A stretch of DNA of 64,000 nucleotides from Xanthostigma xanthostigma (GCA_963575645.1 OY754466.1:10022001-10086000); one strand, 5' to 3'; numbered from the stretch's first letter, positions 21,893-33,770 are shown. Program-made: numbers and translations. The notes: generated by a model from the sequence alone, not told the origin.

Positions 21893-22564
21893 TATAATGA
21901 TATATTGATATAGGTAATCTAAATCTTAAAGAATAAAAATTATTGATTTACGTCATATTATGAGTCTTAGTGCAATTGATCCATTTCTAAAATCAGGTAA
22001 AACCTTACGTAAGAAGGTGGAGAGAGAGAGTCCGAGAAATCTTATGTGTCCTTACATGGGGTTAGGGGGGGGGGTCAAAAATGGCAAAAACGTCCTTACG
22101 TAATTAATGAATGGCCCCTAACGCCATCTCTCGGTGTAAAAATGAAACGCCAAAGTGCATTTGCATTCCTGTAAATAAGGCATTTTAGTAGATCGTCTGT
22201 TCTTACGAACTCAGCGATCTATAACCGATCGCCTTGACCTCAAAATTGAGCTTTCCGAGTTGTGTGGGTTCAATACCCAACGGTTGCGACATGTTGGCTA
22301 TACGGTCGTGTGTTTCGCGTTCCATTATAAAAAGTCAACGCAACTGCGTATAGAGGAAAAGGGATGTAAACGTGTGAAGAAAATAGGGGAAGAACACTTC
22401 AGTGTGGCGCGTGTAAGGTTTTAAACAGCAATAAATTATCGCCACTTCCCTGCATGGCCCTATGTACATGCTTATGTCGTTCTGTCGGTGTCTTACCTAC
22501 GTCAGTGCAATGTATGTGTGTGTATTAGAGATGTAACGAATGGCGAAAACGATCATATACCGAA
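21893..22564. other. Dispersed repeat pieces, no gene
   Basis: At 22010-22125 AACCTTACGTAAG and TCCTTACGTAATTAATGAAT surround a G-run, resembling a common short insect repeat. At 22255-22285 GTGGGTTCAATACCC looks like a B box but lacks a convincing A box or cloverleaf. Confidence 0.35.
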
Positions 22565-22691
22565 CTAGCCGTTACCCGCGGCTTCGCACGCGATTAAGAC
22601 GAAACACGGATGCATTTCCATTATTTGGCATAGCTACTCATTTCTCGACGTAGACCCCTATAAAATTTCGAATTGATACGTCTATCTTATA

Positions 22692-23255
22692 CAGTATGTA
22701 AACACGTAAGGGAAATTAACATTGGGAAAAAATGACAGGATCAGAGTGAGCCTTGAAATCTTGTTTTTCAATTTGACAGATAATATTCTTTTGCAAAATG
22801 AATGTGTATACTACCGAAGAAAATATTCAAATGATTACAACATAATCGGACTTTTTTTATTAATGGGACATTAAATTCCCAAAAATACTTAAATATGTTG
22901 CGAGATCAAATATCTCCGCCTATTCGTGTTGAACCTAAAGACATTGGGTCATTGATTTACCAACGCGCATACGTCATACCAGTCAGACAATTTTTGAATG
23001 AAATGTTTCCAAACAGATGGAGTTGTTTTTTTGTTTTATTTTTGTACAAAAAAATTAAAATAATGATTTATAGAGCTTTTTATTATTAAAAAAGCCAAGT
23101 AAAATAAAAATAAATCAAAATAAAATAGAAATCCTCAATATTACACCACGATAATTCAATAGAAATAACAATTAATGCAGTCATGTCTAACTCTGATCCA
23201 AGTATTTTTTCCCAATGATAATTTCCCTATGTGCACCTTACGTGTTTACATACTG
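22692..23255 (+). mobile_element. Tc1/mariner-type element nested in the Helitron-like repeat
   Basis: Terminal inverted repeats CAGTATGTAAACACGTAAGG continue, after an indel, into GGGAAATTA and TTGGGAAAAAAT on both sides. TA duplications lie at 22690-22691 and 23256-23257. The homologous repeat at 12021-12050 has the uninterrupted site with a single TA, which confirms borders and target. A transposase scrap survives inside. Confidence 0.85.
22955..23025 (+). pseudogene. Transposase fragment (DDE superfamily)
   Basis: Within the frame 22895-23089, YQRAYVIPVRQFLNEMFPNR with W resembles the segment after the second catalytic aspartate in Tc1/mariner-like transposases, where AHYAIPVRQYLN..FP.RW is usual. 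The upstream QQDG is not readable and the frame ends in unrelated AT-rich sequence. Family assigned from memory of the motif only. Consistent with the TA-flanked inverted repeats around it. Confidence 0.5.
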
Positions 23256-23546
23256 TATGATTTCTCCATGGGAATTTTGAACCCCCGTTACACCCTTTTA
23301 GGGGTTGCATTTTCAAAAATCTGTTCTTAGCTGTTACCTACGTTATAATAACTATCTGTGTGCCAAATTTCAGCCCAATCCGTCCAGTGGTTTGAGCTGT
23401 GCGTTGATAGATCAGTCAGTCAAGAAAAAAGCCTTTCAAAGTTTCAGTAAATTTTATTTAATTTTGAAGTAGGTCTTGGCGTTACGTTATGTCACTATGG
23501 AAATATGTCATTATCAAGTATCTTGTTACCTATTTGAAACTGACGT

Positions 23547-23735
23547 GTGCCTCAATTATTTTTGAGAATGGCTCATGTTTATAACGCTAATGACCTTTTA
23601 ATTTACGGAGACTGCCGTCAAAGTGCCGCGGGAACATCGTTTCCCCAACCGGATTCATCCGAGCCCTCGGCCAATTATGAATTCTGTTTAAACTTCATTA
23701 CTCGGCAGACGTTCCAAACTTCTTCTCTAAAGTGT
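23547..23735 (+). pseudogene. DUF4817-like helix-turn-helix fragment
   Basis: In the frame 23547-23759 the ATG at about 23568 gives MAHVYNANDLLIYGDCRQSA and later FITRQTFQTSS. This resembles the N-terminal domain (about 50 residues, pattern MxxxY...D.LxIYGxCxxxAxxA) often joined to insect DDE transposases. The middle does not align well and no further domain follows. Probably the 5' end of another decayed transposase gene. Similarity is modest. Confidence 0.35.
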
Positions 23736-24326
23736 AAAAAGATTATGGTACAGTTTTGATTTTTTAAAAGCAATTTTGTAAAATTTAAAATGCGTTTACG
23801 ATAAATGTTAACATTTTAAAAATCAAAACTTCAATTATTAATGATTTATAGCTTCATTAGTTTACACAATTCGCAATAAAAACATTTTTATTTTGCATGT
23901 GTATAGGTTTTAAAGGTTTTTGCTATCCCTGTAATCAATAACAATGCCAACCATTTTGTACTTAATATGTATTTAATGTCCAAAAAAAAGTCAACTCTCT
24001 ATATATGAAATATAGTATTGACATCACGTTTTTACTAGAATAATGGTACAGAAATCACCGGAAAATATATCCAAATGTTAAAAAAAGTTGTGGCACTCTT
24101 AATCGTTATTCTCGAGGCGTAAAACAGAAATATTACACTCGCTTTATCCGTGGTTCACCAATCTGCGCCGTTGCATGCTGACGCAGCTCCATACAAATAC
24201 AGATAACAACGGGGCACGCGTCGTTCACAATGAAAAAGGTTAACAATGATCCCATCAAAACATAAATGTGGAAAAAAAGGAGCCAAGTTCACAATATTAA
24301 AAATTGTAACAATTATTATTATTTTA
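23736..24326. other. No gene recognised
   Basis: AT-rich; no ORF, RNA or repeat border. Confidence 0.4.
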
Positions 24327-24490
24327 TTCAACATATTTGTTAACGTAAGTTTTTAACTAGAATATTATTTAATTTAACATATTTATTAACGTAAGTTTGT
24401 AGCTAGAATATTATTTAATTCAATATATTTAATAACGTAAGTTTGTAACATGAAATTATTTAATTCAACATATTTATTAATTTAAGTTTT
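24327..24490. repeat. Tandem repeat, 46-bp unit x 3.5
   Basis: TTCAACATATTTGTTAACGT with AAGTTT, AACTAGAAT and ATTATTTAA recurs at 24327, 24373 and 24419 with a partial copy after. Adjacent to a Helitron 5' end. Confidence 0.85.
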
Positions 24491-24565
24491 TTACTTTTTG
24501 CGCTATATTTTATTAAAGTACTAACTATAATAATTACAAGTTAATTTAATATTTTATTGCTTGTA

Positions 24566-25165
24566 TCATATAGGTATGTTAATACGCTAAGGTTAAAGAT
24601 GTTTGCCTCCCTTTTTAGAAAAAACCTCACAATTTCTCCACATAAATTATATATCATTTTACAGATAATTGCTTGCTTTACTGACATCGACAACAAAAAA
24701 ATTTATTATTGCTTTTGATTTTGTAAATTAATTAAAATACAGCAACGCTGAACAACGTCTGCCATCTGACGGCTTTAATTTTGAAACAACGTCAACACTT
24801 CGATCTGTCATCTGACCGTCATATTGTAATACAACAGACACAATACTGCATACTGCCATCTAACGGCTCTAATTTTGAAACAGCGAGCTACGCTGAACAA
24901 CGTCACAGCAATGCTGCATGATGCCATCTGACGGCTTAGCTCAATGCTTTTGCTACTTGCGCCTCTATATGACAATATTGGTAAAATATTTCTTTAATCT
25001 GTCATCTGAGCTTCATATTATAATACAACAAAAAAGAAGAACGTTATAAGCAGTGTGCAAAATTAGAAACGAATTGAATACCTGCAATCATATTTAAAAA
25101 ATAATTTTGTAAAGTGATAATTATTATACTTATTTAGTGCGAATAATTCGCACAGGTCACACTAG
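24566..25165 (+). mobile_element. Complete non-autonomous Helitron, family 2
   Basis: 5' TCATATAGGTATGTTAATAC; 3' hairpin GTGCGAATAATTCGCAC (7-bp stem) followed by eight bases and CTAG; inserted between A and T. The second copy at 32045-32513 has the same two termini in the opposite orientation, so both borders are supported independently. Internal CCATCTGACGGCT and GCTGAACAACGTC motifs repeat two or three times. No ORF. Confidence 0.9.
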
Positions 25166-25524
25166 TTTTGTATTATTTGTGTTAAATTTGTATTTGTTGA
25201 CAAACGTTTGAAACAACTTTTCTCAAATCAAGATTTCAAACATTCGACATACCGTGTAGCAAGTACTTTGGCACACCGACTGTCGTACTCAGTTGACTCA
25301 AACGTTCTATCCAACGCTGAATCGAACGTTCGGGTCAACGTTCATAGCATCGTGTAGCGCCGGCTTTAGACTTTAGAACCGTGGAAGGAGATCGGTTCGC
25401 AAATCATTTGGTTTTTTTTTACGCAAATATTCCAGCGAAACGAGATTGTTCCTAGACGAGAAACATGTCTGTTAAATTAAAGAAACGTTCCGTCTTCGAA
25501 ACTGTTTTGCTAAAGTATAAATGA
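25166..25524. other. Possible MITE terminus, no gene
   Basis: CATCGTGTAGCGCCGGCTTTA at about 25350-25370 looks like a PIF/Harbinger-style end, but no matching left end was found. Confidence 0.3.
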
Positions 25525-26042
25525 TAAAATATTTTTAACAAAAATATTGACCGACTTCAAAAAATATGCACTAAAAAGTAAAAAATAATAATTATTGTTA
25601 TTGTTGGAGTCGGTGTCATATCGGAATTCGAAAGTAGCAATTTAAATCTTACATGTCTCTAGTTCTCGGAATAGATTTCATTTTGGCTGACACCGAAAAA
25701 TAACAATAATTATTATTTTTGACTTTTTAGTGCATATAGTCGGTTCAATTTTTTTGTTAAAAATATTTTATTTTTCTCTTTTTAGTGTTATAGATAAAGT
25801 ATTGCAATGGGTAGGCCAAGTATGCGTGCCTTTGAAATTTGAGAGTTTCCCTAGATTTCCCCGGATTCCACCATCAGATCCTGACTTGGTTTCGATGGGA
25901 CCATCTCGGAAGTGCACTCTTTCGAATTAAAAAAAAAATTGAAAATCGGTCCATAATTGACGGAGAAATCGGTGAACAAAAAAATGTAAAAAAATATATA
26001 CAGTCGAACATAGAACCTCCTCTTTTTTTGAAGTCGGTTAAA
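25525..26042. repeat. GACTTC/GAAGTC inverted-repeat element
   Basis: Arms 25525-25616 and 25679-25775 are inverted copies (ATATTTTTAACAAAAATATT, GCACTAAAAAGT, AATAATTATTGTTAT). The element continues to GAAGTCGGTTAA at 26042, the inverse of TTGACCGACTTCAA at 25547. Related to the element at 62031-62997. A short open frame across 25839-26123 has no identifiable domain. Confidence 0.65.
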
Positions 26043-26559
26043 AAGGGAAAACATTCATGTGGTGAGAATGCTGGAAAAGCGTATCTGATCACCATTAATG
26101 CAGTGATGAAAATGCAGATCTAGATAACAGTGGTATATTATGTCGGTTATAATGGGAACGACAAAAAGTGGGTGTGACGGTGCAACTAATATAGCCGACA
26201 AATAAATTTAAACAACGCTTCGAGCTTTAAAACAATATTACGCGAATTTAATGACCAATGTGTATAAAACGATAGAGAAATATGTTCAATTAATAGATTC
26301 TCCCCCAAAAAAAAGAGTGTAGAAAACAGAAGAGAGTCGCACAGTCGCTACTATAATATAATACTCATACTGGGTGAGTCAAAAAATGTTACCAACATCT
26401 AAAAAATCCTTCGCAATGTCATAGAACCAGGATATACACTTTTCTAAATCCTGATGTGCGGTATGGTGGGAGAACGGGTGCTAATATGGTGGAAGGAAAA
26501 TCATCAATGAGAAAGTGTTATTATATTTCCCGAAAAAAAAAGACAGAAGGACTTCGCCC
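26043..26559. other. No gene recognised
   Basis: The segment ATATGGTGGAAGGAAAATCA (26482) is related to 27511-27570, so part of this is an old repeat. Confidence 0.35.
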
Positions 26560-26850
26560 GAGCGGGGTGGCGTAGTGGTGAGAGCACTAGACTCGCATTC
26601 GGGAGGCATCGGGTTCGAATCCCGACGGGGGCAGATGTGGCTGGGTCTTTTTCCCGCTACCTCTCGCCGTGAAACGGTAATTCCTGTACCGGTCATCTTG
26701 TTGAAGTTTTCCATGGTTTCCCTTAATAATTTCAGACAAATATCGAGATGGTTCCTTATTCAAAGCCGTGGCCGATTACCTGTCAAATTCCTATGCTCTA
26801 AATTTGCCTACCTTATCCTAATGTCCTGAAATCCTAACCGGAAAGTAAAA
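26560..26850 (+). repeat. tRNA-derived SINE
   Basis: The head GGGGTGGCGTAGTGGTGAGA with GCACTAG (A box), CTCGCATTCGGGAGG and CGGGTTCGAATCCCGACGGG (B box) is a tRNA-Ala(CGC)-like sequence at 26560-26633. The body CGTGAAACGGTAATTCC, ATCGAGATGGTTCCTT, CAAAGCCGTGGCCGATT resembles the conserved central domain of arthropod SINEs. Short, no ORF, transcribed if at all by RNA polymerase III. The end is estimated; no clear target duplication. Confidence 0.75.
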
Positions 26851-27278
26851 ATACGACATTTTACCTTGGGTGTAGAATATGTTTTGACAAAGTTTTTATA
26901 AGTTAAAGATTAAACAAATCTAATATCTAAAATATATTTTTATTAACAATATAAAATTTACAAACCTGATCAATCAAAACTGCACACCTATAGACAAAAA
27001 TAGAAACAATTGTGCTTATAAAACACGCCCAAAGAATTACAGCATAAAAACACGACTTTCTTTGAAAAGAGTGCCACCTATCTTGGTTATAAAATGTATA
27101 ACAATGTCCCAAAATCAATAAGAGATTCCAAAGATTTTGATAAAAAGCTGAAACAATACATAATTAATATAGTTCCATATTTTATAAACGACTTGCTATC
27201 GGATTAATAATAATTATTTTAACATGTTTTAACTGCGTACTGACGTTTTGTATCCATTTTATATAATGGCGCAACAAC
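26851..27278. other. No gene recognised
   Basis: AT-rich without supported features. Confidence 0.4.
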
Positions 27279-27430
<152 letters not shown>

Positions 27431-28080
27431 GTTAACAATATTTAGAAAAAGACGAGCGCTTCTTTCTCATATTAGATGTTGTCATCTTTGTTTGATATTA
27501 ATGATCTACGATATGGTGGCAGTACGGGTACATTTATGGTGGAGGAACGTGTCTGAAAATCACCAATGGGGAAGTTTTATTATAATATAAAGGATCATTA
27601 AAATTTTAAGTGAATACAAACTTCTACACGTATAACGCCAAAGAAATTTCAAGATTGTATAGAAGCTCTTTTTATTTGCCGCTTAAAAGCCCGCAGCCAA
27701 CTGTTTTTCTCTAATGTAGTGTTGTTTAAATTTCAATTAATTTTTAAACTAATATTATATTAAAAATGTTAATTTAGGCTCATTGTATTCTTTTTATGTT
27801 TAATAATCAGAATTTTATACCTACTGATTTTTTGTTTCAGGTAAGAAATGAATATTTCCCGCTATCCACAGTGGTTCAGGTAAACTACACGTATATTTAC
27901 AATTTAATGACATCTTTTTTTAATAAATTATTATTGATAATATCGAGTACCGGAAAGGAATCTTTTTAATTATAAAAATGGAAATTATGTAGGTTAAATG
28001 GATTGTAAATTATAGACGCTCAACAGCGTCTATAAACATTAAACATGATGTAAATAGGCATTTGTAACATGTCTGACTTA
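27431..28080. other. No gene recognised
   Basis: Contains GATATGGTGGCAGTACGGGT (27511), related to 26458. Otherwise AT-rich. Confidence 0.35.
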
Positions 28081-28443
28081 CAGCACTGGATTTACACTAG
28101 GGGCAGTAGGGGCTAGTGCCCAGGGCGGCAAAACAATTTTTTGCGTTCAGAAAATTCTTCGGAAAGTGTGATCGTGTTGAAATTATAAATATTTTTTTTT
28201 TCAGTCAGACGCGTTTGCCTCTGAAAATGAGCAGTCGTTTTGTTTGTCAATTTATGATTTTTAATACGAAAAAGAATGTTTTTTGTCTAATTAGTAAAAA
28301 AAAGTTTTTTGACATATTATGAATTTTTTTATTTATTTGAAAATTGTATACCGAATCTTTACTCCATTTTATGTAGGATTTAGGTAATGGGGCGGCATTT
28401 TTCACGCTGTCCCAGGGCGGCACTTAGCGTAAATCCGGCCCTG
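28081..28443. mobile_element. hAT-type MITE, CAGGGCCGGATTTA ends
   Basis: Ends CAGCACTGGATTTACACTA and inverted CAGGGCCGGATTTACGCTA, with subterminal GCCCAGGGCGGCA on both sides. Exact 8-bp duplication CTGACTTA at 28073-28080 and 28444-28451. 363 bp, no ORF. Confidence 0.92.
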
Positions 28444-28726
28444 CTGACTTAAATCAACAAGTTTTAAGTAATGTCTTTGTTTTGCCAAATGAACTGATTG
28501 TTATTACATCGCTGCATTATTCGTTGTACATAAAAATAAACTATCAGTAAAAAAAGTTCCGACCTCATGTTATGCAATCGACAAGCACGAGACCAGCCAC
28601 CGTCCTCTACGTGTATAGTACCACTAGTCCACAAGCTTGTGGCTAAAAATTTCAAAATTTTTGTAAAGGCTATTATTTTGAGTGTAAATTAAGGGTTATA
28701 CGCAGTTAGAAATTTCAAAAAAAAAA

Positions 28727-28974
28727 TTGGTTGTCTGTAAAGTCGGTTTACGGACGATAGTTTTACGTGATAACGTCATAAAGAAACATTGATGAACTCT
28801 CTGACGTCACGCGAGAAGAGAGAGAAATGCGTACAAGCCGACGCTTGGGCCGATCGTGCCTCTCTATCGCTTATACCGCGCTCTCGCTTGCACGCTCAGG
28901 CTCAGGCGAAACGTGACACTTTTTCGTGCGTGCAGCCGGTGTTTCATCAATTTATAAGACGTTATCACGTCAAA
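28727..28974. repeat. Dispersed repeat B (TTGGTTGTCTGTAAAGTCGG), short copy
   Basis: It starts TTGGTTGTCTGTAAAGTCGG, shares CTCTGACGTCACGCGAGAAG and TGCGTGCAGCCGGTGTTTCA with the copies at 30672 and 47816, and ends TTATCACGTCAAAA. ACGTGATAACGT near the left and ACGTTATCACGT at the right act as inverted ends. The middle differs from the other copies. Confidence 0.8.
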
Positions 28975-29116
28975 AAAAAAAATTTATTGTATTTTTGGAA
29001 TGTACATATTTTTGAGTACATTCTCTGAAAATTTCAAATCGATTCGGCAAATATTCTCGGAGATACACGCATATTTGTACAAACATGGTGTGTGTTCTGT
29101 TCAGAGACAATAAACG

Positions 29117-29345
29117 TCCATTTTTGTTACCTTTCTATCACTGCACGCGCACCGAACCGACCTGCAAAACAAACTTGAAAAGACGTCTTGTGTGAAGCGA
29201 GCAAATAAAAACAATAAAGAAAACCAGCGCTAGAAAACTAGTATTAAATCCAGCAAGGAAACAGGAGCTATTTTTCTTGCTTGGTCCTCCACTTGTTCTG
29301 AGCAAGAACCAATCAAGAAACAGTATCTTGTCACGTGGGCGACTT
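29117..29345. repeat. Fragments related to the PIF/Harbinger-like MITE
   Basis: AGAAAACCAGCGCTAGAAAA and GAGCAAGAACCAATCAAGAA match the interior of the element at 32937-33363, in rearranged order. No intact ends. Confidence 0.5.
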
Positions 29346-30575
29346 GAGTCGTAAAATATTAGCGTTTATAAAAATCTTACAATTTTTAATCATGAGCTCC
29401 TGGACACTACAGTGTGAGGTTACCGCACAGTGCGGCAATATACAGAGAGTAAGAGAGAAGTGAACGGGTGCACTGTATTTTGTATGTGTGTTCATACGTA
29501 CGTACGTGGATAGAGTGATGGGTAAACTTTTCCAGTAGTGGACCAAATGTCCGCTTTTAGGGTTCGTAATCAATCGGCAAAACACAGAATCCTGATTATT
29601 CCGTTCGTACTTATATCACAGCCTTATAACTCTGCTATCTTTCCGTCGATTCGGATGAAATTTTACAAGCAGAGGTGTCTTATGTCAACCGCTATACGAT
29701 TTTGTAACGAAATTACAAAAAAAATAGGGGTAGCTTTCCATACACAGAACTGAGCGATGAAAATTTGTATTTTCACGTACTTCTATAAATTTAATGAGGT
29801 TGATGCGTTACAGTTCCAATCAAAAGTAAGTCGAATTCTAAATCGGAACTTTTTCAGAATAAATTTTTACAAAAGATTATAAATCGATGATATGATAGCA
29901 ATAAATTATTGTCATAAAGGCATAAATAAATCATTTTCTTAATTATTTATTAATTATTTTAGTATTTTACTAAATGGACTAAGTTAGGTTAGGAAAAATA
30001 AATTTATGTAAATATTTGTATTTTACATATTTTTTGCAGTAAATAATCAAAAAAATAAATTAGAAGTAATGAAAATTAAATCATTAAAAAGTTGAAAATT
30101 CAGTTAATTGTTAAAATTGTCAAGAATAAAAGTCCATAATCAAAAATTGCTAAGGTTTAATAATTTTTTTTATTGATTAAAAGTCTCCTAATTAAATTGG
30201 AAAAAAATTTAATATATTTGTAAGACATCGATGCTTTACCCAGTTAGTTTTCGGAACTGCTGACATTATTTGCTTATTTGCAAAAAATTAAAATGTACAG
30301 TTTTCATTCTAGGTTGACATATTTTCCATGTTAAAGTTTTTTTAAAAAAACTTTATTTCAGATTTTTTTCATTATCTTCGTTTACGCCTCAGCCTCCTTA
30401 ACACTTCGTCGTGGTCAGCCTTTTCCGTGGAACCGAAACAAATTAAAATGACGCTGTTTTATCTGTTTATATTCAGTTTGTTTTACAACATTAGTAGACC
30501 GTAAAGAACCGGACACACAGAGAACTTCAATGTAAAAAGAAAATCGCCTGACAATGTTGCAATACAGTCAACTAT
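29346..30575. other. No gene recognised
   Basis: Long AT-rich stretch with only short shadow frames. Confidence 0.45.
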
Positions 30576-31158
30576 TCAAATAAATAAAATTATCGACCAA
30601 TTTTTTTCAGACTATGTATTGACAAAAAAATATAATAAAATTATAAATCAATATATAGTCTGAAAAAAAAATTGGTTGCCTGTAAAGTCGGTTTACGGAC
30701 GATAGTTTTACGTGATAACGTATTCCGCTCGAATATCATATTTAATAATACATAACCTAAATTTTAGTAGCTGTCAAACTATATTTTTACCGACTAATAA
30801 TTTGATCAACCAAAGCAAAATACATATTTTTAAGCAATTATAAAAGACATTTATAAGAATGTATATATATTATATATTTGTTAACAAACCGTATAATTTA
30901 TCTGGCCATCTGTCAGATGTAGCTTTCGCTGGAACAGCCGAAAAAAATGTTGAACGCACACTACTCTCTGACGTCACGCGAGAAGAGAGAGACTATCGCT
31001 TATATCGCGCTCTCGCTTGCGGAACGTTACTCTTTTTCGTGCGTGCAGCCGGTGTTTCATCAATTTATAAGACATTATCACGTCAAAAAAAAATTTCAGA
31101 CTATGTATTGACAAAAAAATATAATAAAATTATAAATCAATATATAGTCTGAAAAAAT
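30576..31158. repeat. Foldback A remnant split by repeat B
   Basis: Outer family A sequence occurs on both sides: TTTCAGACTATGTATTGAC to TATATAGTCTGAAAAAA at about 30606-30667 and again, same orientation, at 31093-31155. Between them is a full repeat B (30672-31087), nearly identical over ~415 bp to 47816-48230. The short frame at 30859 is part of repeat B and recurs unchanged in the other copy. Confidence 0.8.
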
Positions 31159-32044
31159 TGGGTTATAGGTTATGTATTACGATCTATTTGGCGGCCATTA
31201 TTATTTTGTCAGGCGAATAAATAATTATACCCGAGTATTCGGACAGCAATAAACATAATTATGCTTGGTGAATTGAATTATCGCAATTTATTCGGAGGAA
31301 TGTAATAAATGAACCGAATAAATAACTACTTACGTTCGGTGAATATGGCCATGTGTCAGATTAATTTATTGGCAACTTCACAATTAATTGCAATGAGACA
31401 AAAATAGATGGCACTGCAGCACGCGCACAAGAAGGATAATAGAGTGTCCCTGGACAAAATTAAGAACATCAATATATCGAACAACCGGATGTATTTAGCA
31501 CCTACAGGACCGCAGTTACCTCATCACTGGTGTATAGAGGTTGGTATGGTAAACGTGAACCAGTGGGCCGTTATGTAACGGCAGACAGAAGGGTTAGAGT
31601 TCGTCGGTATGGGCGGGGGTGCAGAGCGGGCCGGGAGGGGAAGGGGATTAGGTGGTACGAGCGAGTTTCCATTCCACTGACTGACCGTACTGCCGTGTGC
31701 TCGATGTGCGGTGAGAGGTCAGTTCGGTCAGTCACCACCAGCCGGCACTGTCATCAATCATAGATCCTCACTCTAGTAGAAAAAGCACATAGTCACAGCT
31801 ATTATCTGTACATGAATCTGATATACGTACATCGTCCTTTCTACTCTGCACTGGATATTGCGCACGTACTCTCATCTGGAAATGTCGAAAGTATTAAAAT
31901 GTCACTGACAATTTTAAAATTAAACTGTGGTCAAAAGATATCTAGAATTTTTGATGATTTTGCACATACCACTTCACTAGGTGCTCTAATATCACTTTGT
32001 GCATCAGAGCTAACTTTTGTTCATACAAGAAGGTATAATAATAA
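31159..32044. other. GC-rich island, no gene identified
   Basis: From about 31500 to 31760 the sequence turns markedly GC-rich (GGGCGGGGGTGCAGAGCGGG, CCGGGAGGGGAAGGGG). A 77-codon frame at 31530-31763 is Arg/Gly rich without a known domain. It could be a promoter-proximal region or first exon. 31276-31350 repeats at 32732-32815 (ACTACTTACGTTCGGTGAA). Confidence 0.35.
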
Positions 32045-32513
32045 CTAGCGTGACCTGTGCGAATTATTCGCACTAAATAAGTATAATAATTATCACTTTA
32101 CAAAATTATTTTTTAAATATGATTGCAGGTATTCAATTCGTTTCTAATTTTGCACACTGCTTATAACGTTCTTCTTTTTGTTGTAAAAGAAATATTTTAC
32201 TAAAATTGTCATATAGAGGCGCAAGTAGCAAAATTGTTGTTCAGCGTTGCCCGTCAGATAGCAGTATGCAGTATTTACAATATGATGGTCAGATGACAGA
32301 TTGAAGTGTTAACGTTACGCCGTCAGATGGCAGACGTTGTTCAGAGTTTAATTAATTTACAAAAACAATAGCAATAATACATTTTTTAGTTGTCGATGTC
32401 AGTAGAGCAAGCAATTATCTGTAAAATGATATATAATTTATGTGAAGAAATTGTGTGGTTTTTTCTTAAAAGGGAGGCAAACATCTTAAACCTTAGCGTA
32501 TTAATATATATGA
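32045..32513 (-). mobile_element. Non-autonomous Helitron, family 2, second copy
   Basis: Minus strand: TCATATATATTAATACGCTA start, GTGCGAATAATTCGCAC hairpin, eight bases, CTAG, flanked by A and T. About 130 bp shorter than the 24566 copy through internal deletions. No ORF. Confidence 0.9.
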
Positions 32514-32936
32514 TAATAATAATAATTCTCAGCTCCTGCTGAAATGAAGAAGGAGACTGAGAAGCGGACAAAATATCAAGACCTTTTTGTGAGCTCAGGA
32601 AGCAGTATCCAGAGTATTCTGTTAAATTCATTGTTCTTATCATTGGTGTTCTTGGAGGAGCCAAATCGTCACTGTTGGCAAATATAAAATCTATTCCGGC
32701 ATGTCAGCGTAATGCTGAGTCACTAGTCTATAGCTATTTATTCGGAGGAATAGTTACCTGAAGAACAAATGAATCTAATAAATAACTACTTACGTTCGGT
32801 GAACATGGCCATTAGGCATATAATATTATGTAATTTTCAATGAATGGTAAAATTATACCGTACCAATTACACCCATGTGAGAAAAGTACAGCTAGGTATC
32901 ATCCGTCATTTTAACAAGCCAGTCGAGTGTCGCTTA
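32514..32936. other. No gene recognised
   Basis: Holds the second copy of the ACTACTTACGTTCGGTGAA repeat (32732-32815). Otherwise nothing. Confidence 0.35.
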
Positions 32937-33363
32937 AGGCCGCTGCACACGAGGCTAGAAACGCTGCTAGGAGTTCTGCTAGCCGGTAGGCTGGGTACGA
33001 AGCTGGAAATGACGTCACTGAGCTCACAAGATAGGTTTTAAAATTAGAACAGGGACTATTTTCCCTGCTAGATCTGCTGCTAGGTATGAGCAAGAACCAA
33101 TCAGGAAGCAGTATCTTGTCACATGGGCACTTGTACAAACGCCCACAAACCAACATGGCGTCATTCTGCTCAGAGTTAGACAACAGACACGTTTTGCTCT
33201 GTGTTTATATTCGAACTGTCACTGCGCGAGCACCAGATCTATCCACAAAACAAGCTTGAAAAATAGTCTCGTGTAAAGCGATCAAGAAAACCAGCGCTAG
33301 AAAACTAGTAGGCAAATCTAGCAAGGAATCTAGCAGCGTTTCTAGCCTCGTGTACGGCGGCCT
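32937..33363. mobile_element. PIF/Harbinger-like MITE
   Basis: Inverted ends AGGCCGCTGCACACGAGGCT and AGGCCGCCGTACACGAGGCT, both continuing into AGAAACGCTGCTAG, are flanked by the 3-bp duplication TTA (32934-32936 and 33364-33366). A TTA/TWA target and GGCC-rich ends fit PIF/Harbinger. No transposase. Confidence 0.75.
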
Positions 33364-33366
33364 TTA

Positions 33367-33770
33367 GTCATGACTCATGAATACTGGGAATATAAAGCGT
33401 TTTAGTAGCGTCGATTAGTTGTTAGGCGCCGACCGATAGCGTTTGTTTGTAAAGCTGTTGCTCATCGTATGTGTCGTAACAATATGTGTCCTACCGCATC
33501 CAAAATAACAACACGGACCGTACTCTCGCTCCATTCGTCTATTGAACTCATATACGCCCTCATCTAATTCTCACTCCGAAGACTTCCTCGTATGTGTGTT
33601 GACCAGGCAACAACAACAATAACATAACACATGTTATAGCTTCTTTTCTTCTCTGGCATTTACCGTCCATAGCTCGTTGAGTCCGAACGCTGTAAATTCA
33701 ACGCCGCGACGTCATCGCTCGACAACCTACTTGAACTCAGCGGTGAAGTGTGCTGTAATAATATTATTTT
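33367..33770. other. No gene recognised
   Basis: Mixed composition (33480-33760 is less AT-rich) but no ORF or splice pattern supporting an exon. Confidence 0.35.

Larger units (their letters stand above)
22565..23430 (-). mobile_element. Helitron-like repeat interrupted by a Tc1/mariner-type element
   Basis: The minus-strand 3' end reads GAAGCCGCGGGTAACGGCTAG followed by T. The body matches 11855-12327 in reverse, including TTGAACCCCCGTTACACCCT and CAATCCGTCCAGTGGTTTGA. It is split by the 564-bp element at 22692-23255. Confidence 0.6.

Noticed and set aside
22200-22300. tRNA gene around GTGGGTTCAATACCC
   Set aside because: A B-box-like sequence is present but no matching acceptor stem, D arm or anticodon arm could be drawn.
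30859-31152. ORF conserved between 30859 and 48002
   Set aside because: The conservation is simply near-identity of two repeat B copies; the surrounding non-coding bases are equally conserved.
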